A stretch of 64,000 bases of DNA, taken from positions 95,544 through 159,543 of the forward strand of contig QJPP01001913.1 of assembly GCA_003996215.1 (NCBI GenBank), given 5' to 3'. Positions 22,502 through 33,471 of this stretch are shown here, piece after piece. This DNA comes from Jaltomata sinuosa. Taxonomy: Eukaryota; Streptophyta; Magnoliopsida; Solanales; Solanaceae. The stretch's first letter is position 1; each line of letters begins with the position of its first letter. The notes under the pieces were generated by a model that was not told where the DNA came from, ran no database searches, and saw only the letters and a list, made by a program, of their open reading frames with translations. The translations under genes and the position numbers were made by a program.

Positions 22502-22675
22502 TTAAGATTGATTCAATTTCACTATTGACTGCTTCTTTAAAAATGATGAGTCCGCAGAATGCATGACTTCTTTAAATGTTTGAGGCTCATTTTCAAGCAG
22601 AAATATCACAAAATCTAGTCCAAAGAAAGTAGATGTCCTTTGACGTTTACTACATCTTGGATTCTCTTTATTAAG
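22502..22675 (-). pseudogene. Copia linker between integrase and RT
   Basis: SKRQRTSTFFGLDFVIFLLE and ENEPQTFKEVMHSADSS match the usual copia region where the polyprotein passes from integrase to RT. It is interrupted upstream by the MITE at 22678. Confidence 0.7.
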
Positions 22676-22677
22676 TA

Positions 22678-22925
22678 CTCTGTCCATTTCAATTTATTTG
22701 ACCTACTTTCTATTTTAGTTCATTTCAAAAAGAATGACCCTTTTCCTTTTTAGCAACTCTTTAGTTTCAACTTTCCACATGGCATGTTTAAGGTCACAAG
22801 ATTAAAGGACATTTTGGTACATTTGACATATCTTTAATTTAAGACCACAAGATTCAAAAGTCTTCTTTATTTTCTTAAACTCTGTATCAAGTCAAAATAG
22901 GTCAATCAATTTAAAATGGAGGGAG
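22678..22925. mobile_element. Stowaway-like MITE (248 bp)
   Basis: Terminal inverted repeats of about 26 bases: CTCTGTCCATTTCAATTTAT at the left, and the complement of CTCCCTCCATTTTAAATTGA at the right. They are flanked by TA on both sides (22676-22677 and 22926-22927). Size, TA duplication and the CTCCCTCC end are those of Stowaway (Tc1/mariner-derived) elements. No coding. Confidence 0.85.
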
Positions 22926-22927
22926 TA

Positions 22928-24020
22928 TATTTTTCTTTGATTCTTCCCAAGATCGTTTACATTCTTTGCTAGATGACTCATATTTAATTTTATACGGATA
23001 AATGTGTTCAAAAAATTCAACATTATCTAATTTTATTATCGTATTATCATGAATATCAGGATGTTCAAATTTGTGAAACAAATTTGACATGCCTAGCTGT
23101 TAGTAGCATGTCCAATAAAAACATAATTCACAGTCTTTAGTTTTATTTTGATCCTTTTGGATTTATCAACTTAAACTTTGGCTAAACACTCTCACACTTT
23201 AAAATATTTCAAGTTAGATTTTCTTCCATTTGATTTCTCATATGGTATAGATTGTATTTTGTTGTGGGGAACTATATTGAGTATTCAGTTTGCTATAAGG
23301 ATAGCTTTCCCCCATAAATTTTATGGTAAATAAGAACTTATTAATAAGACATTCATAATTTTCTTTAATGTTTAATTTTTTCTTCCCATAATTTTATTGA
23401 TTTGAGGTATGTAAGAGGTAATAGTTTAATGGATAATTTTATTTTTTAAACATATCTCTTCAAATGGAGATTCATACTCTCCACCCCTATCACTTCCTAT
23501 CATTTTTATCTTTTCGTTCAACTGATTTTCAACTTTAGTTTTATATTTCTTAAATGTTTCAATTGATGCATCCTTACTGTTAAGCAAATAAACATAATAA
23601 TATCGAGTACAATCATCAATAAAAGTTATGAAATACTTTTTTTATCGCAAAATATTATTGACTTCATATCACAAATATATGTGTGAATAAAGTTTAAAGG
23701 ATTAAAATTCCTTTCGACAGATATATAAGAATGTTTAACAAATTTGAATTCAATACATATTTGATATTGTAATTTATTGCACTCAAATTTAGGCAATACT
23801 TCTAAACTAATCAAGTTAATAAGGTTTTATAATTGACATGTCCAACGAACATGTCATAAAGCGTTAGACTCAAGCAAGTAAAAACTGATTTTTTTATTCA
23901 TTTCAATAGTAATTACATTGAGTTTAAAAAGACTCTCAGTTAGATAACATTTTCCTACATACACTTCATTTTTGCTAACTACAACTTTATTAGAAATAAA
24001 AACATACTTGAATGCATTCT
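22928..24020 (-). pseudogene. Copia integrase
   Basis: In broken frames the minus strand reads YFITFIDDCTRYYYVYLLNS (about 23570-23640), then KIKMIGSDRGGEYESPF (about 23465-23525), giving two of the catalytic acidic positions. A degenerate C-terminal part follows towards 22930. Many stops and frameshifts. Confidence 0.8.
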
Positions 24021-24023
24021 TGG

Positions 24024-24254
24024 TTAGAGTGATGTTGAGATCATTTTTTTCCGCAATTTAGGAACATGATGGACATTGTTTAAAGTCACAATCTTTCCAA
24101 ATATCATTTTTATGTATATCTTGCATGTTTCTTCAACTTTTGCTGTAGTCAAATTTGCCATAAAAATTATCTCATCGAATCCAGTGGCAGCATAAGATAC
24201 AAATACGCCCTTATCATCATACACATGACAGGTGGTACCAAAAGTATCCATCAT
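24024..24254 (-). pseudogene. Copia protease and pre-integrase region
   Basis: TTCHVYDDKGVF corresponds to the copia protease site region (family DSGATCHV), here disturbed to DTFGTTCHV. The conserved block VHHVPKLRKKMIS precedes the integrase zinc region. It overlaps the Gag frame by 4 bases through a frameshift. Confidence 0.75.
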
Positions 24255-24826
24255 TCCATTGGGATGCTGACCAAGTTACATTCAGAAAATATAACACATA
24301 AGATTTTTATTTCTTCATTTATTTCATCTATATTTGCTTGACCCTTTTTCTTGCCTTTCTTCAGAACCCGATAATTTGAAGCCTTATGGCCAACTCTACC
24401 ATAATTGTAGAAGTTGCCTTTGAACTTTTTCTTAGGTGGATTGTTTTTTGGTCTAGATGACTTCTTTCTCTTCTTGTTATTTGTTTGTGCTTCTTCAATA
24501 ATATTTTCTCTCGATATTGATGAACTTGCATGAAACTTCTTTTCTGCAGTCTTGTTATCCTCTTCTATCCTTAGATGAACAACCAAGTATTCAAAAGTCA
24601 TCTCCTTGCGCTTATGCTTCAAGTAATTTATAAAGTCTCTCCATAAATGAGTCAACTTCTCAATAAAGGTTGCTACTTGAAAAGCTTTAGTTATGACCAT
24701 ACCTACAAAGGTAAGTTTAAAGTTAGCAACATAATTAATATATTTAATAATGAAAATATTGGAATTGTTTATACCTTTCGCAAGAATATCATGCACGATG
24801 ACTTCTAATTCTTGAACTTGGGACAT
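24251..24826 (-). pseudogene. gag: Copia Gag with lost zinc knuckle
   Basis: Minus-strand Gag piece lacking its N-terminus. FQVATFIEKLTHLWRDFINY and LKHKRKEMTFEYL are family-typical. A basic KKRKKSSRPKNNPPKKKFKG stretch follows, then FYNYGRVGHKASNY. There all three zinc-binding Cys of CX2CX4HX4C are Tyr, each a G-to-A change. A 72-nt insertion with splice-like ends lies at 24703-24774. Confidence 0.82.
24703..24774 (-). other. 72-nt intron-like insertion in copia gag
   Basis: On the minus strand the insertion starts GTATAAACAATTCC and ends TTACCTTTGTAG, is strongly AT-rich, keeps the frame (24 codons) and interrupts the conserved Ala-Lys-Gly-Met-Val segment. Removing it restores that segment exactly. 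The edges share AGGTAT, so it could be an intron or a small insertion with a 6-bp target duplication. Confidence 0.55.
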
Positions 24827-24839
24827 GAAGTCTTGTTGT

Positions 24840-26018
24840 CAACCATTTTTGTAATACGCTAAATTCTAAACTAGATTGTTGCCAGCATTTAGAGCTAGTT
24901 TTTAGACTTTCTAGGTCTCTATGGGTAGGGTCATGGATCGTGGAATGGCCCACGACTCATGGACCCAGTCATGGGATCCTTGAAATTTCCCCCCAAAGGT
25001 GATGAGTTGGTCCACGATCTATGGAGGGGGCCACAAACTATGTGACCACTCATGAGTTTAGTCTAGTATATTTTATAAACCTTCTCAAATCTGACAAATT
25101 GGGCCACGACTCATGGAATGTCCCATAGATCATGAACCCAACTCGTGGGATTAGTCCAGAGGCATCATGGTCTTTGCCAAAATGTGATGAGTCAATTTCA
25201 CGACTCGTGGACTATCCCACGACTCATAGGGTGAGTCGTCCGATGAGTTTTTGCCTACAGTTTTAAAAGTAAAGTGAGGGATAGTATAGTCCTTTCCTTA
25301 CCCCAAGGCTCCTCCTCATATTGTTTAGATACTCAAAAGGGGTTATTTCACTTAGAATCATTGATCTTTCTCTAGAGATTACTCTCTAGACTCTAAGGCA
25401 AGACACCTAGGGTTTCAAATAAGCAAGATCATAGAAGCTCAAGCAAGAAATCTTCTCAAGTTTTTTTCTTCAGATTTCTTTCCCTTCCAGGTATGTAAGG
25501 ATATCATAGTGAGAAATCCTATTCTTCCTCACACCCTACATCTAAAGCTTCAGTTTTGGTAAAATTAAAGCTAGGGTTATTATCCATAGTCTGTGATTTT
25601 GAATTCCTCATGTCTCGAATTGTTCCTTGTTATTCCTATCATTGAAATTATTGTAATTCATATCTTTGGTGATTATTTATTACTGGTTCATGCTTATTCT
25701 ACCACATGGACCCTTTTTAGCTAAAGTGATTTGAAAGCATTGTTATAAGAACTATCTTTATGCATTATTTTCATGAGTAAAGGAATTTTCACATTTAAAG
25801 AAGTATCTTCAAGTACATAAATTTAAGAAAGAAAATAAAGTTAGTTTTAAAGCAAGTAAAGTCAGTTTCAAAGAAAGCAAAGTCAGTTAAAGAAAGCAAA
25901 GTTTTGTTTAAAGAAGTATTATTGAGCATAGACTCAAAGAAAGAGATTATCAGCTTTTTCCCTAAAGTGGAACACCTTAAAGTTATTGAGCATCACTACC
26001 TTGTTTTGGAAGTAGTAT
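24840..26018 (+). mobile_element. LTR fragment M (plus strand)
   Basis: A palindromic word array (24930-25260) is followed by leader-like sequence with AGGTATGTAAGG, similar in layout to LTR G (46430-46700). The left end is missing where it meets copia gag. On the right it is interrupted by LTR K at 26019, with AGTAT as the candidate target duplication. No coding. Confidence 0.6.
24930..25260 (+). repeat. CCACGACTCATGG palindromic word array
   Basis: CCACGACTCATGG occurs twice exactly (24950-24962 and 25104-25116). At least six variants lie between and after, such as CACGACTCGTGG at 25200 and CCACGACTCATAGG near 25218. The word is a quasi-palindrome (CCAYGASTCRTGG); its centre resembles a bZIP/GCN4-type GASTCR core. 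Confidence 0.75.
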
Positions 26019-26165
26019 TGTCACGCCCCTAAAATGACAAGGGCGGACAAGGGTCTATATGATCACCTGGTATACAAATGACTTGTCCTAAGTGAGTGAG
26101 TCTTTATACATAAAACCATAACAAGGAGATATATATAAGCCACACTGTTCAACTGGCCATACTAA
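26019..26165 (-). mobile_element. LTR K, segment 1
   Basis: Starts TGTCACGCCCCTAAAATGAC, matching the low-coordinate end of the A-family LTR at 1778. It is interrupted after 147 bases by element H, whose target duplication ACTAA is at 26161-26165. Confidence 0.8.
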
Positions 26166-26327
26166 CGTCAGAACCCGATTTCTCAGGTCATGATAGCACC
26201 TACAACCCCCCAATAGGTGAACTAATTCTCGTAGCTCAGAACGGTTAGTAATGGGCTACCACCTATTCAATATGCACAATAAGCAGAAGCAGATATAATA
26301 GAGAACAATGCGAAAGCAAATAACCTG

Positions 26328-26345
26328 AATATATATATATATATA
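26328..26345. repeat. AT microsatellite
   Basis: A run of (AT)n of about 9 units within the H left LTR. The right LTR at the matching place (33650) has a shorter, interrupted run. Confidence 0.8.
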
Positions 26346-29064
26346 CAAGGAACTACACCAATCCTAAAACTTGGTGTTGATAGTACAAGAGCTTCTAATA
26401 GATAACAAGTGCTAGAAGTAACAAAAAAGAATATACAACTATCTCTGAATAAATAAAGAGTAACAGTGCTAAAAGATGAGATGTGGTCAAGCCCCGGTCG
26501 TCAGGCACTCACCCTAGTCTCAAATATCCCAAAAGATGCATGAGTCTTCACACGATCAATGATGAAAGCTCACACTAATATCTGTACCAAAAAGATGCAA
26601 AAGCATAGTATGCATACCAATTGCTAAGCAATGGGTACCCAATAGGTACCATCGGCCGACTAAGTGCATATAAGATATAAAAACAGTAAGTAGCAGATAG
26701 CAAAGAAGCAATCACAGAAGCAATAGAGATAGCACATGGAAACTAGAACGAATAGAAATCAACAAGAATTACAAACAATATGCTAGACACAAAAGATATA
26801 TATAACACAGAACAAAGGTGAAGGAAAGAAGAATGCACCTAGAGTCCTTGCAACAATAATATATATAAAGAGAGAGTTTAGAGAGATGGCAGTATACCGG
26901 TAACCTCAAGTAAAAAGAAAAAGAAGAAACACAAGTAAACATAATCAAGCTAGAGCAATATAACTAACAGAATCATGCTTAAACACCAATTCAAGATTAG
27001 AGAAAATCAGATAGCAATCTCGCAATTACAACCCTAGGATGGAATAAACTAAGCCATAAAGAAATCGAAACCACTAATCAGCACCATGAAAAATGATAGA
27101 ATCTGATGACCCACAACTGCTCAGAAGGCCATATAAACAGTGCTTCAACAATATAGTAACCACTAATCCATCAATAAGTGAGAGTCCAATGACTCATACT
27201 AAACCAAGATAACATCCGCTAGACCACCAATAACCGAAGGCCATAACAAGCTCTACAATACAACAGGAGTAATATAATCTACCTACAGAACCAACGGCCA
27301 CCCATACAACTGAGGAACATAATCAAGTGAAAATAAACCCTCCGACATCCCATACTACCGGAGCGTACATTGAGCACGCAACAAATAAGGGTGGAATCAG
27401 AATATAATATGCATGATGATGTGATATGACAGAACCAAGTATGATAGAAGAACTGTATGCTACCCCCTCCAGTACCTAAAAGGCCTAATAGAGGAAAGAT
27501 CTATGGAAGGACATGACCTATATACCTCAACTCCATCGTATACCCCTCCTCTGGCACACTTGGCACGTAGCCCTGAGTCTGGATCGGCAAGGTCCATGGA
27601 GGTTCGTGACCACATACTAATGTGAATCTCAAAGTATAACTTAAAAATCAGAATCTCATAGTACGTGCCCAGAATCAAACCGAGTCTAAATCAGTAGTAG
27701 TAATCTCAAAACCCCGTCAAAGGGTGCTCAAAGTCTATCCGAGTCTAAATCAGTAATCAAGTCTCAATAATCCTTATAAAGGGTGCAGGGAACGTATTCG
27801 GGTCTAAATACATAGTAAAACATGTCTAGCACTCTGGCACAACCAAGTCTAGTATCAGTGTGAAAACTGGTGATAAAATCATTGTAATATCCTCTTTACT
27901 CCAAGAGGTTTCATAAAAGTCAGTTCTAAAACCATTTCATAGTCATTTTGCCAAAAATGGGCCCTGGGGCCATGAAAAGTTTAGAAAATATTTATAGTCG
28001 GCCCGAAGCAAAAACAATAATAGTAAAACATGGAGAAAATCCTTTGCATGAATGATATGCTCGCAAACAATAGATTAGCCCAATAGCTTACAAACATTCC
28101 TACCGGCCCTGCACAGGCTCAAACAGCTCTACAACAGAAATATCCAACCTAAAATAATATTATGATGTCCAGGACTCATGGACATTCTCAAATATCCCAC
28201 CGTCTATGCTCCAGAGGCATATACAAAGGTCACACGAGACCACAAAGGTAATATTACAACACTACAATGAATACTACAAATAATGCATAAAATAAATGGA
28301 GAGAAGAAGCAGACAAGGTCTGGGGTACCAACCTAGAAAAGCAACCCAAGGATGCTAATTAATGTAGTTATAGCCTATATACACAGAGTCTAGGTAGGGA
28401 AAATCATAACCTACCACTTGTCCAATGACTAGCTGCTGGAATAGCATCGTCAAAGCTCGATTTGCTTTGAGAATCCTTGAATCACGAACAAACTACCAAA
28501 ATAATATTCTACACATCAAAATGAAGCCAATGATACCCATACTTCTATAAGTGTAGCCGAGTTAAAATTTGGGTCACAAGCAGGCCTGCGGGAGCAACAC
28601 CCGAAATCATAAATGAAAAAGCGCATGACGAGCACACTACTCCCGTGAGTGAATGCTCTAAATTTGAGCAAATTTGGCCAAGAAAAGGGGCCCAAAACAG
28701 CCCACTTAAGCAAGGAATCAAAGATGGAATTTGGAGAAGAAAACCGGAAATTAAAGTAAGAATCTACTTACCACGATGAGAAGGAGCTAGCCAACGAAGT
28801 GAATTCCCCAAACCCAAAAGCACGCAGCCTTAATTTGATCAACTAAAGTCAACAAGAAAACCCAAGCTCAAGAAGAACCCATCAATGGAGGAAAACAGAA
28901 TTTAAAGAGAGAATTTACCCGGTTTGAAGTCTATTATCGAGCAAGGATCAACAATAATATACCTCCAAGTTATTGGGAATGATCAGTGGAGAAAATGGTA
29001 GCTTTGGAGCTATTTTTATGGGGGGAAATCATATTTGGAAATTTCAGAATGAGGGAGAAAGAGA

Positions 29065-29310
29065 AGGCTGGCCAAACGATTCCAGGGACTTTAGTTTGGT
29101 CTGAGGATTCCATGAGTCAAAGGATGGACCGTGGTTCAGAAGTATGGTCCGTAACCCAACTCGTGGTTTCTGGGACAAGGGCTAGGGTCTTTGAGGTTCT
29201 GGTTCCACAAGTCCACAGGATCGACCGTGGTCCTGAACGATGGTTCATCGTGTGACTCGTGGTTACTGAGCCCTAGACTGATAGTCCTCTGATTAAGGGA
29301 AACCACGAGT
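29065..29310 (-). repeat. CCACGAGTC / ACCGTGG word array in H left LTR
   Basis: Multiple copies of ACTCGTGGTT, GACCGTGGTTC, GACCGTGGTCC, CCATGAGTC and CCACGAGTGAC. It occupies the place where the right LTR has GGCGC words. Confidence 0.65.
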
Positions 29311-29744
29311 GACAAAATGGACCAAGAAAAGCAACCAAGCTTCAACTCTTTACTAGCCAAGCTAGATTCCAACCTTTAACTCCAAAACTCCCAAGGATCT
29401 ACCAACCAAGCCAAACCTTAAGAATCTCAATCAGAATGCACCGACACAACACCGACACCAAAGGAACCAAGGTGATTAATACACCAAACCCGAATCCTCG
29501 ATACCACAACCAAGTTCACCCAGAAAGTTACCAACCAAAACCTTTAACTCATGAACCCATAGACCCACAAAACCCCTTATTCTGACCAGAATCCTTTGCA
29601 CCAAGACCACAAAGCTTCACACAAGTCAAACACTCGAGCCACCCTCGAAACACTAACTGACCTGCCGAAGATCCATAGTTCCTGCTACACTCAACCTCAA
29701 ACGGAGTCACCTTTATCCTCAAACTCTATTCAAGCCAAGACATA

Positions 29745-30145
29745 ATCTACTAGCCTTTGACATCCAAAATACCAACCCATAGCATATCTTCAAAAATGGT
29801 AGTAATCTGCCCTGACTGACCATCAACTAATGGACGGATACCTTTGCTAATATCAAACTCTTTACCTGAACCCAATTGAACCAACCGTCGGATCTCAACT
29901 GAAACTTGCACACCAGGGTTGTGAAAATCATGCATGAACACCCTGTGTCAAAGGAAAATCATGCATGAACACCCTGTGTCAAAGGAAAATCTCCCAACTG
30001 TAGAACGAAATTGAACTCGCTGAACCGTACTAAGTCTGAATCGGCTGGAAGTGAATGAACTAGGGAAACCTACCCAAAGACCCAAATCAAAACCCAAACT
30101 CTGCAAGGAGTGTGGTAAGCCTACCACGAAGTCCATAGCCATCAA
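29745..30145 (-). pseudogene. Element H: integrase remnants
   Basis: MDFVVGLPHSLQSLGFDLG (30130) resembles the gypsy integrase segment around the first catalytic Asp, MDFVVGLPRS. Further on, LVDGQSGQITTIFEDML (29830) resembles TDGQSERTIQ-LEDML around the catalytic Glu, here changed. Frames are broken between them, and a 31-bp tandem duplication lies at 29926-29987. Confidence 0.7.
29926..29987. repeat. Perfect 31-bp tandem duplication
   Basis: The unit AAAATCATGCATGAACACCC plus 11 more bases (TGTGTCAAAGG) is present twice without difference inside decayed integrase sequence. It must be much younger than the surrounding element. Confidence 0.85.
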
Positions 30146-32741
30146 CTAAGCTCCAAGCTCTAGAAGTACCGTTGCTGCCCCAATTACTCAAACACTATTT
30201 GGATTTAAGATCACCTTACTAAGCTTAACTCAGAAAAAAGTCCACCACACCATGAATATCAAGTCAAACACCCTGTAGACAAGGGAAAGGATGCCTGAAG
30301 TCCACGGTTTCCACCAAGCTATTAGAAACTTTGCATAAACCTTCAACTCACCCCTTTGGCTCATAACCACTCAGTCTATTGTACCAGTACACAAACCACC
30401 AACTCCGAAAGCATTTCAACACACCACAACTCTTTAGCCCACACTGGCCGAGTCTAACCAATGTTGGAACCCCATATAATAGACAACCCTCGAAGAATCA
30501 ACCAAATCAAGACTCTAACTCTCGAAACACCAAAGGCAACATCAATCTCAGGATACCATTAGAATCAAAAGTAGTCCCACTTGTCTCAACCCGTACAACC
30601 TGATCATGTATACCATGTACTACCACTGATCCTCGAACTGACACTGCTGAATCTGTCCAACCAAGGTAAATGGACGTCAACTCTGGCCATAACACTATTG
30701 GAATCTGGCGAGTCGAGCCTAATCAAATGGTTAGCCCAGGACTAGATGCCCAAGGCCAACAACCACTTCGAACTGGGATAGAGAAGCTAAGTTGTCTGTA
30801 ATCACTGCTTTCCAATTCAAAGATGCTGCAACCCAAGAGAACTTTCCACAAACCATCGGATGTGACCTGCTAGCCCATGATTCCAAAACCCAACTCTAAT
30901 TGCTAATCAATGCCTCTGTCAAACCTATGAGTAGACCCATACACCGCCAATGAACACTATAAAAGCGGGAACCAACTAACCTCTAAATATATGATTGCCC
31001 AAATCCATAGCTACTACTGAGGCTTGGTTCCTCCAAAGAGTATAACGAGGAAACCACAGGCAATGCAACAAGCTCCCAAAGGTAGCACTGGAAATGGCCA
31101 CTACCTCGAACACTTAAGAGAAGGAATCCTGACCCGAACCTATCGAAGGAAAATGCTGCTTCACTCTGTAGTGAGTCGAACAAGCCATCTATACACAAAC
31201 CCAAGTGAACCCTCAGTCGTCCCTTCAGTCACCTACTAGTAACTCATGCAAACACACAAGGAGTTATCACCCTCCTTTACAAACCGAATGAAATCCTTTT
31301 CAAGGATACACTACACTCCACAAACTCTTTCTCAGAAGACTCTGGAGCTATTCCTTAGCTCCCACAACTTCACAGGCAACACTCGATAAGGCAGGAAAAG
31401 AATAGGTTGAATTCCCAACTGAACTAAGATGCTATGGTCACGACTTAACCACGATGCTATAGCCAAAACTCGACCACTAGGCCACAATTAAAACTCAATC
31501 CTATTAACTAGAACTGGGGAGAACAATGAAAACAATCCAACTAGACTTTAAACAGAAGGAAAACAATGAAAGCAATCCATACCTGCTAACTTCCCAAACC
31601 AAACAAATAAGGAAGGTCGATTCAAATCTCTCAAGAAAAGCTAAACCATCTAATGCCCACCGGTATAACCAACACCACTCTCTTTAAGAAAAAACCACAA
31701 TCTCTAGCATATCACCACCGGTATCACACCAAACCAATAGCAGGAGTCCCAGCAAATGCTAGAGAATGGCCTAGGAAATAACAACCCAAGACCGCTAGAA
31801 ATTGAACAACTCAAACCAATTCTAGAACCACAACGAAAAACCAAAATTGAGGCTAACAAAGCCTACTCACAAGTCACAACCCCGGGAAGTTACCTCTCAA
31901 GGACACCACACCCCATCCACTACTAAAAAGAATCAACCTATCGAGAAATTACATGCATAAACACTACAACTCAAGTAGTAAAACAACCAAACAAGGAAAA
32001 TAGGTAGGCATATAAGCAAACACATGAAAAAGGGTAGAATAGCAATGCGAACAATGCTAGAACTATCTAAAGGCAACAAAAAGCCATACCTGAAGCAATG
32101 ATATCTGGAACCTCTGCCTCTGGCCTACCAAGAGGGGCATGAGACTGACGGTGTCTATGACTGGACTGAGTAATCGATGTTGAAGGCTCAACCATCCCTC
32201 ACTGAGGAGAATCTCTAAAATAGTGACCATTCACTATACAACTATAACAACCCAAGAAAGCCCGGCTCTGATGCACGGTTCCTATCGACTCTGGATGGAT
32301 ACCTAAACCACCTAGCTAAAAGCCACCTCTAACTATTTATGGACCACCCTTACTTTCCTGCACACTACCTCTCACTGTCTGGGGACCACCCCTACTACCT
32401 ACACTCCACCTCTAGCACCTATTGACTCTGCTAACTGGAAAGTAGGATCGTGGGGCAAGCACTAGCAAAGTGCCCATGCTCATAGCACTAAAAACAAATT
32501 CCGGTGAATGAAGTCGGTCAAGAAACCCTCCCTGAGCCTGATCAGCCACTACGGCCTACTCAGCCCGAATGCAAACCATGGGAACCCCGACCTGCACCAT
32601 TTCTACTTCGCTCAACACGCTCTGCACAACCACCCTCTGGAATCTGTGAAGCAACTAAAATTGGCCTGCTAGGTAGAAAGCAATGAAACCTATCTCTAGT
32701 GGAGAATCCCCTACCTTGAGTCTGAGAACCTCAAAACTATC

Positions 32742-33155
32742 CTAACAATGGTGCCTCTTAGCACTACCTCCAAAAGCCTCACGACATAACCCCTCAATAG
32801 TTGCATGATCAACTACCTGAAGGAAGGTCATCCCAACTGTAACCAAGTGCTCTATCGCCAAACAGAGTAGGGAAATCAAACCTTGAACAAAGCTCTGAAC
32901 TCTATCAAACTCTGTAGGCACAGTCCTAGCAGTGCGCTTAACCATCTCATGAAACCTCACCTCATATTCTAATATCGATATACTACCCTGCTGAAGAACT
33001 GGAAACTCAACCCTAACTAAAACACCACTTGAAGAACCCAATACTGCCCCAACTTGAGGTACTGAAATACCCATCGAAAGACTCAGAGTCCTAGCCATGA
33101 TGTCCTGAAGAACTGGGGTACCCTGAAGCCCTATCGAAGGCTGGGCTGGCCCCAC
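32742..33155 (-). pseudogene. gag: Element H: Gag fragment
   Basis: LQQGSISILEYEVRFHEMVK and FDRVQSFVQGLI, then VVDHATIEGLCREAFGGS, follow the order of the gypsy Gag domain (LKQG-MSV-EYE-RFHEL and later VVDHA). The start is disrupted; the family Met-rich start is not visible. No zinc knuckle could be read clearly downstream (about 32450). Confidence 0.75.
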
Positions 33156-33459
33156 ACCCCTATATGATGTGGTACACTCCCACTCTGAAATCTTGGTGTT
33201 GATGGAAGGACTGAAGCAACAGGCACAGAAGCCTCGACACCACCCACTGTCATACTCATCTTAGGCATCTGAGAAGGAATGAAACAATTGAAGTTTAGAA
33301 GTCATAGAGCCAGGAATGCACGATAAGAAGCCAAGAATATGGAATTTTTCCTAACAATTCCTTGTAGCCTCTCGTAGATAGAACACACACATTATCATAC
33401 CAATCTGTGAGACTCTACTTAAAACTTGCTCTTGTACCAACAACATCGGAGAACCTAGA

Positions 33460-33471
33460 GCTCTGATACCA
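33460..33471 (-). other. Primer-binding site of element H
   Basis: The minus strand reads TGGTATCAGAGC, initiator tRNA-Met type, 3 bases from the LTR end at 33475. Confidence 0.88.

Larger units (their letters stand above)
26166..29310 (-). mobile_element. Left (3') LTR of element H, incomplete
   Basis: Aligns with 33475-36385 of the right LTR. From about 29065 the sequence differs: a CCACGAGTC word array (to 29310) takes the place of the GGCGC array. The remaining U3, purine tract and pol end are then missing. All reading frames here are chance. Confidence 0.75.
29311..33459 (-). pseudogene. Interior of element H, heavily decayed gypsy
   Basis: About 4.1 kb, less than a full gypsy interior. 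The plus strand is A/C-rich and T/G-poor. Recognisable parts are Gag (32742-33155) and integrase (29745-30145). Around 31040-31140 a degenerate RT-like block (GHF followed by a PLG-like motif) may remain. The stretch 31200-32740 shows nothing I can identify beyond scattered reading frames. Confidence 0.65.

Noticed and set aside
27460..28713. Minus-strand reading frames in the H left LTR (and 34590-36017 in the right LTR)
   Set aside because: They occur in both LTRs but with different breaks, contain no domain, and LTRs of this family are not known to code.
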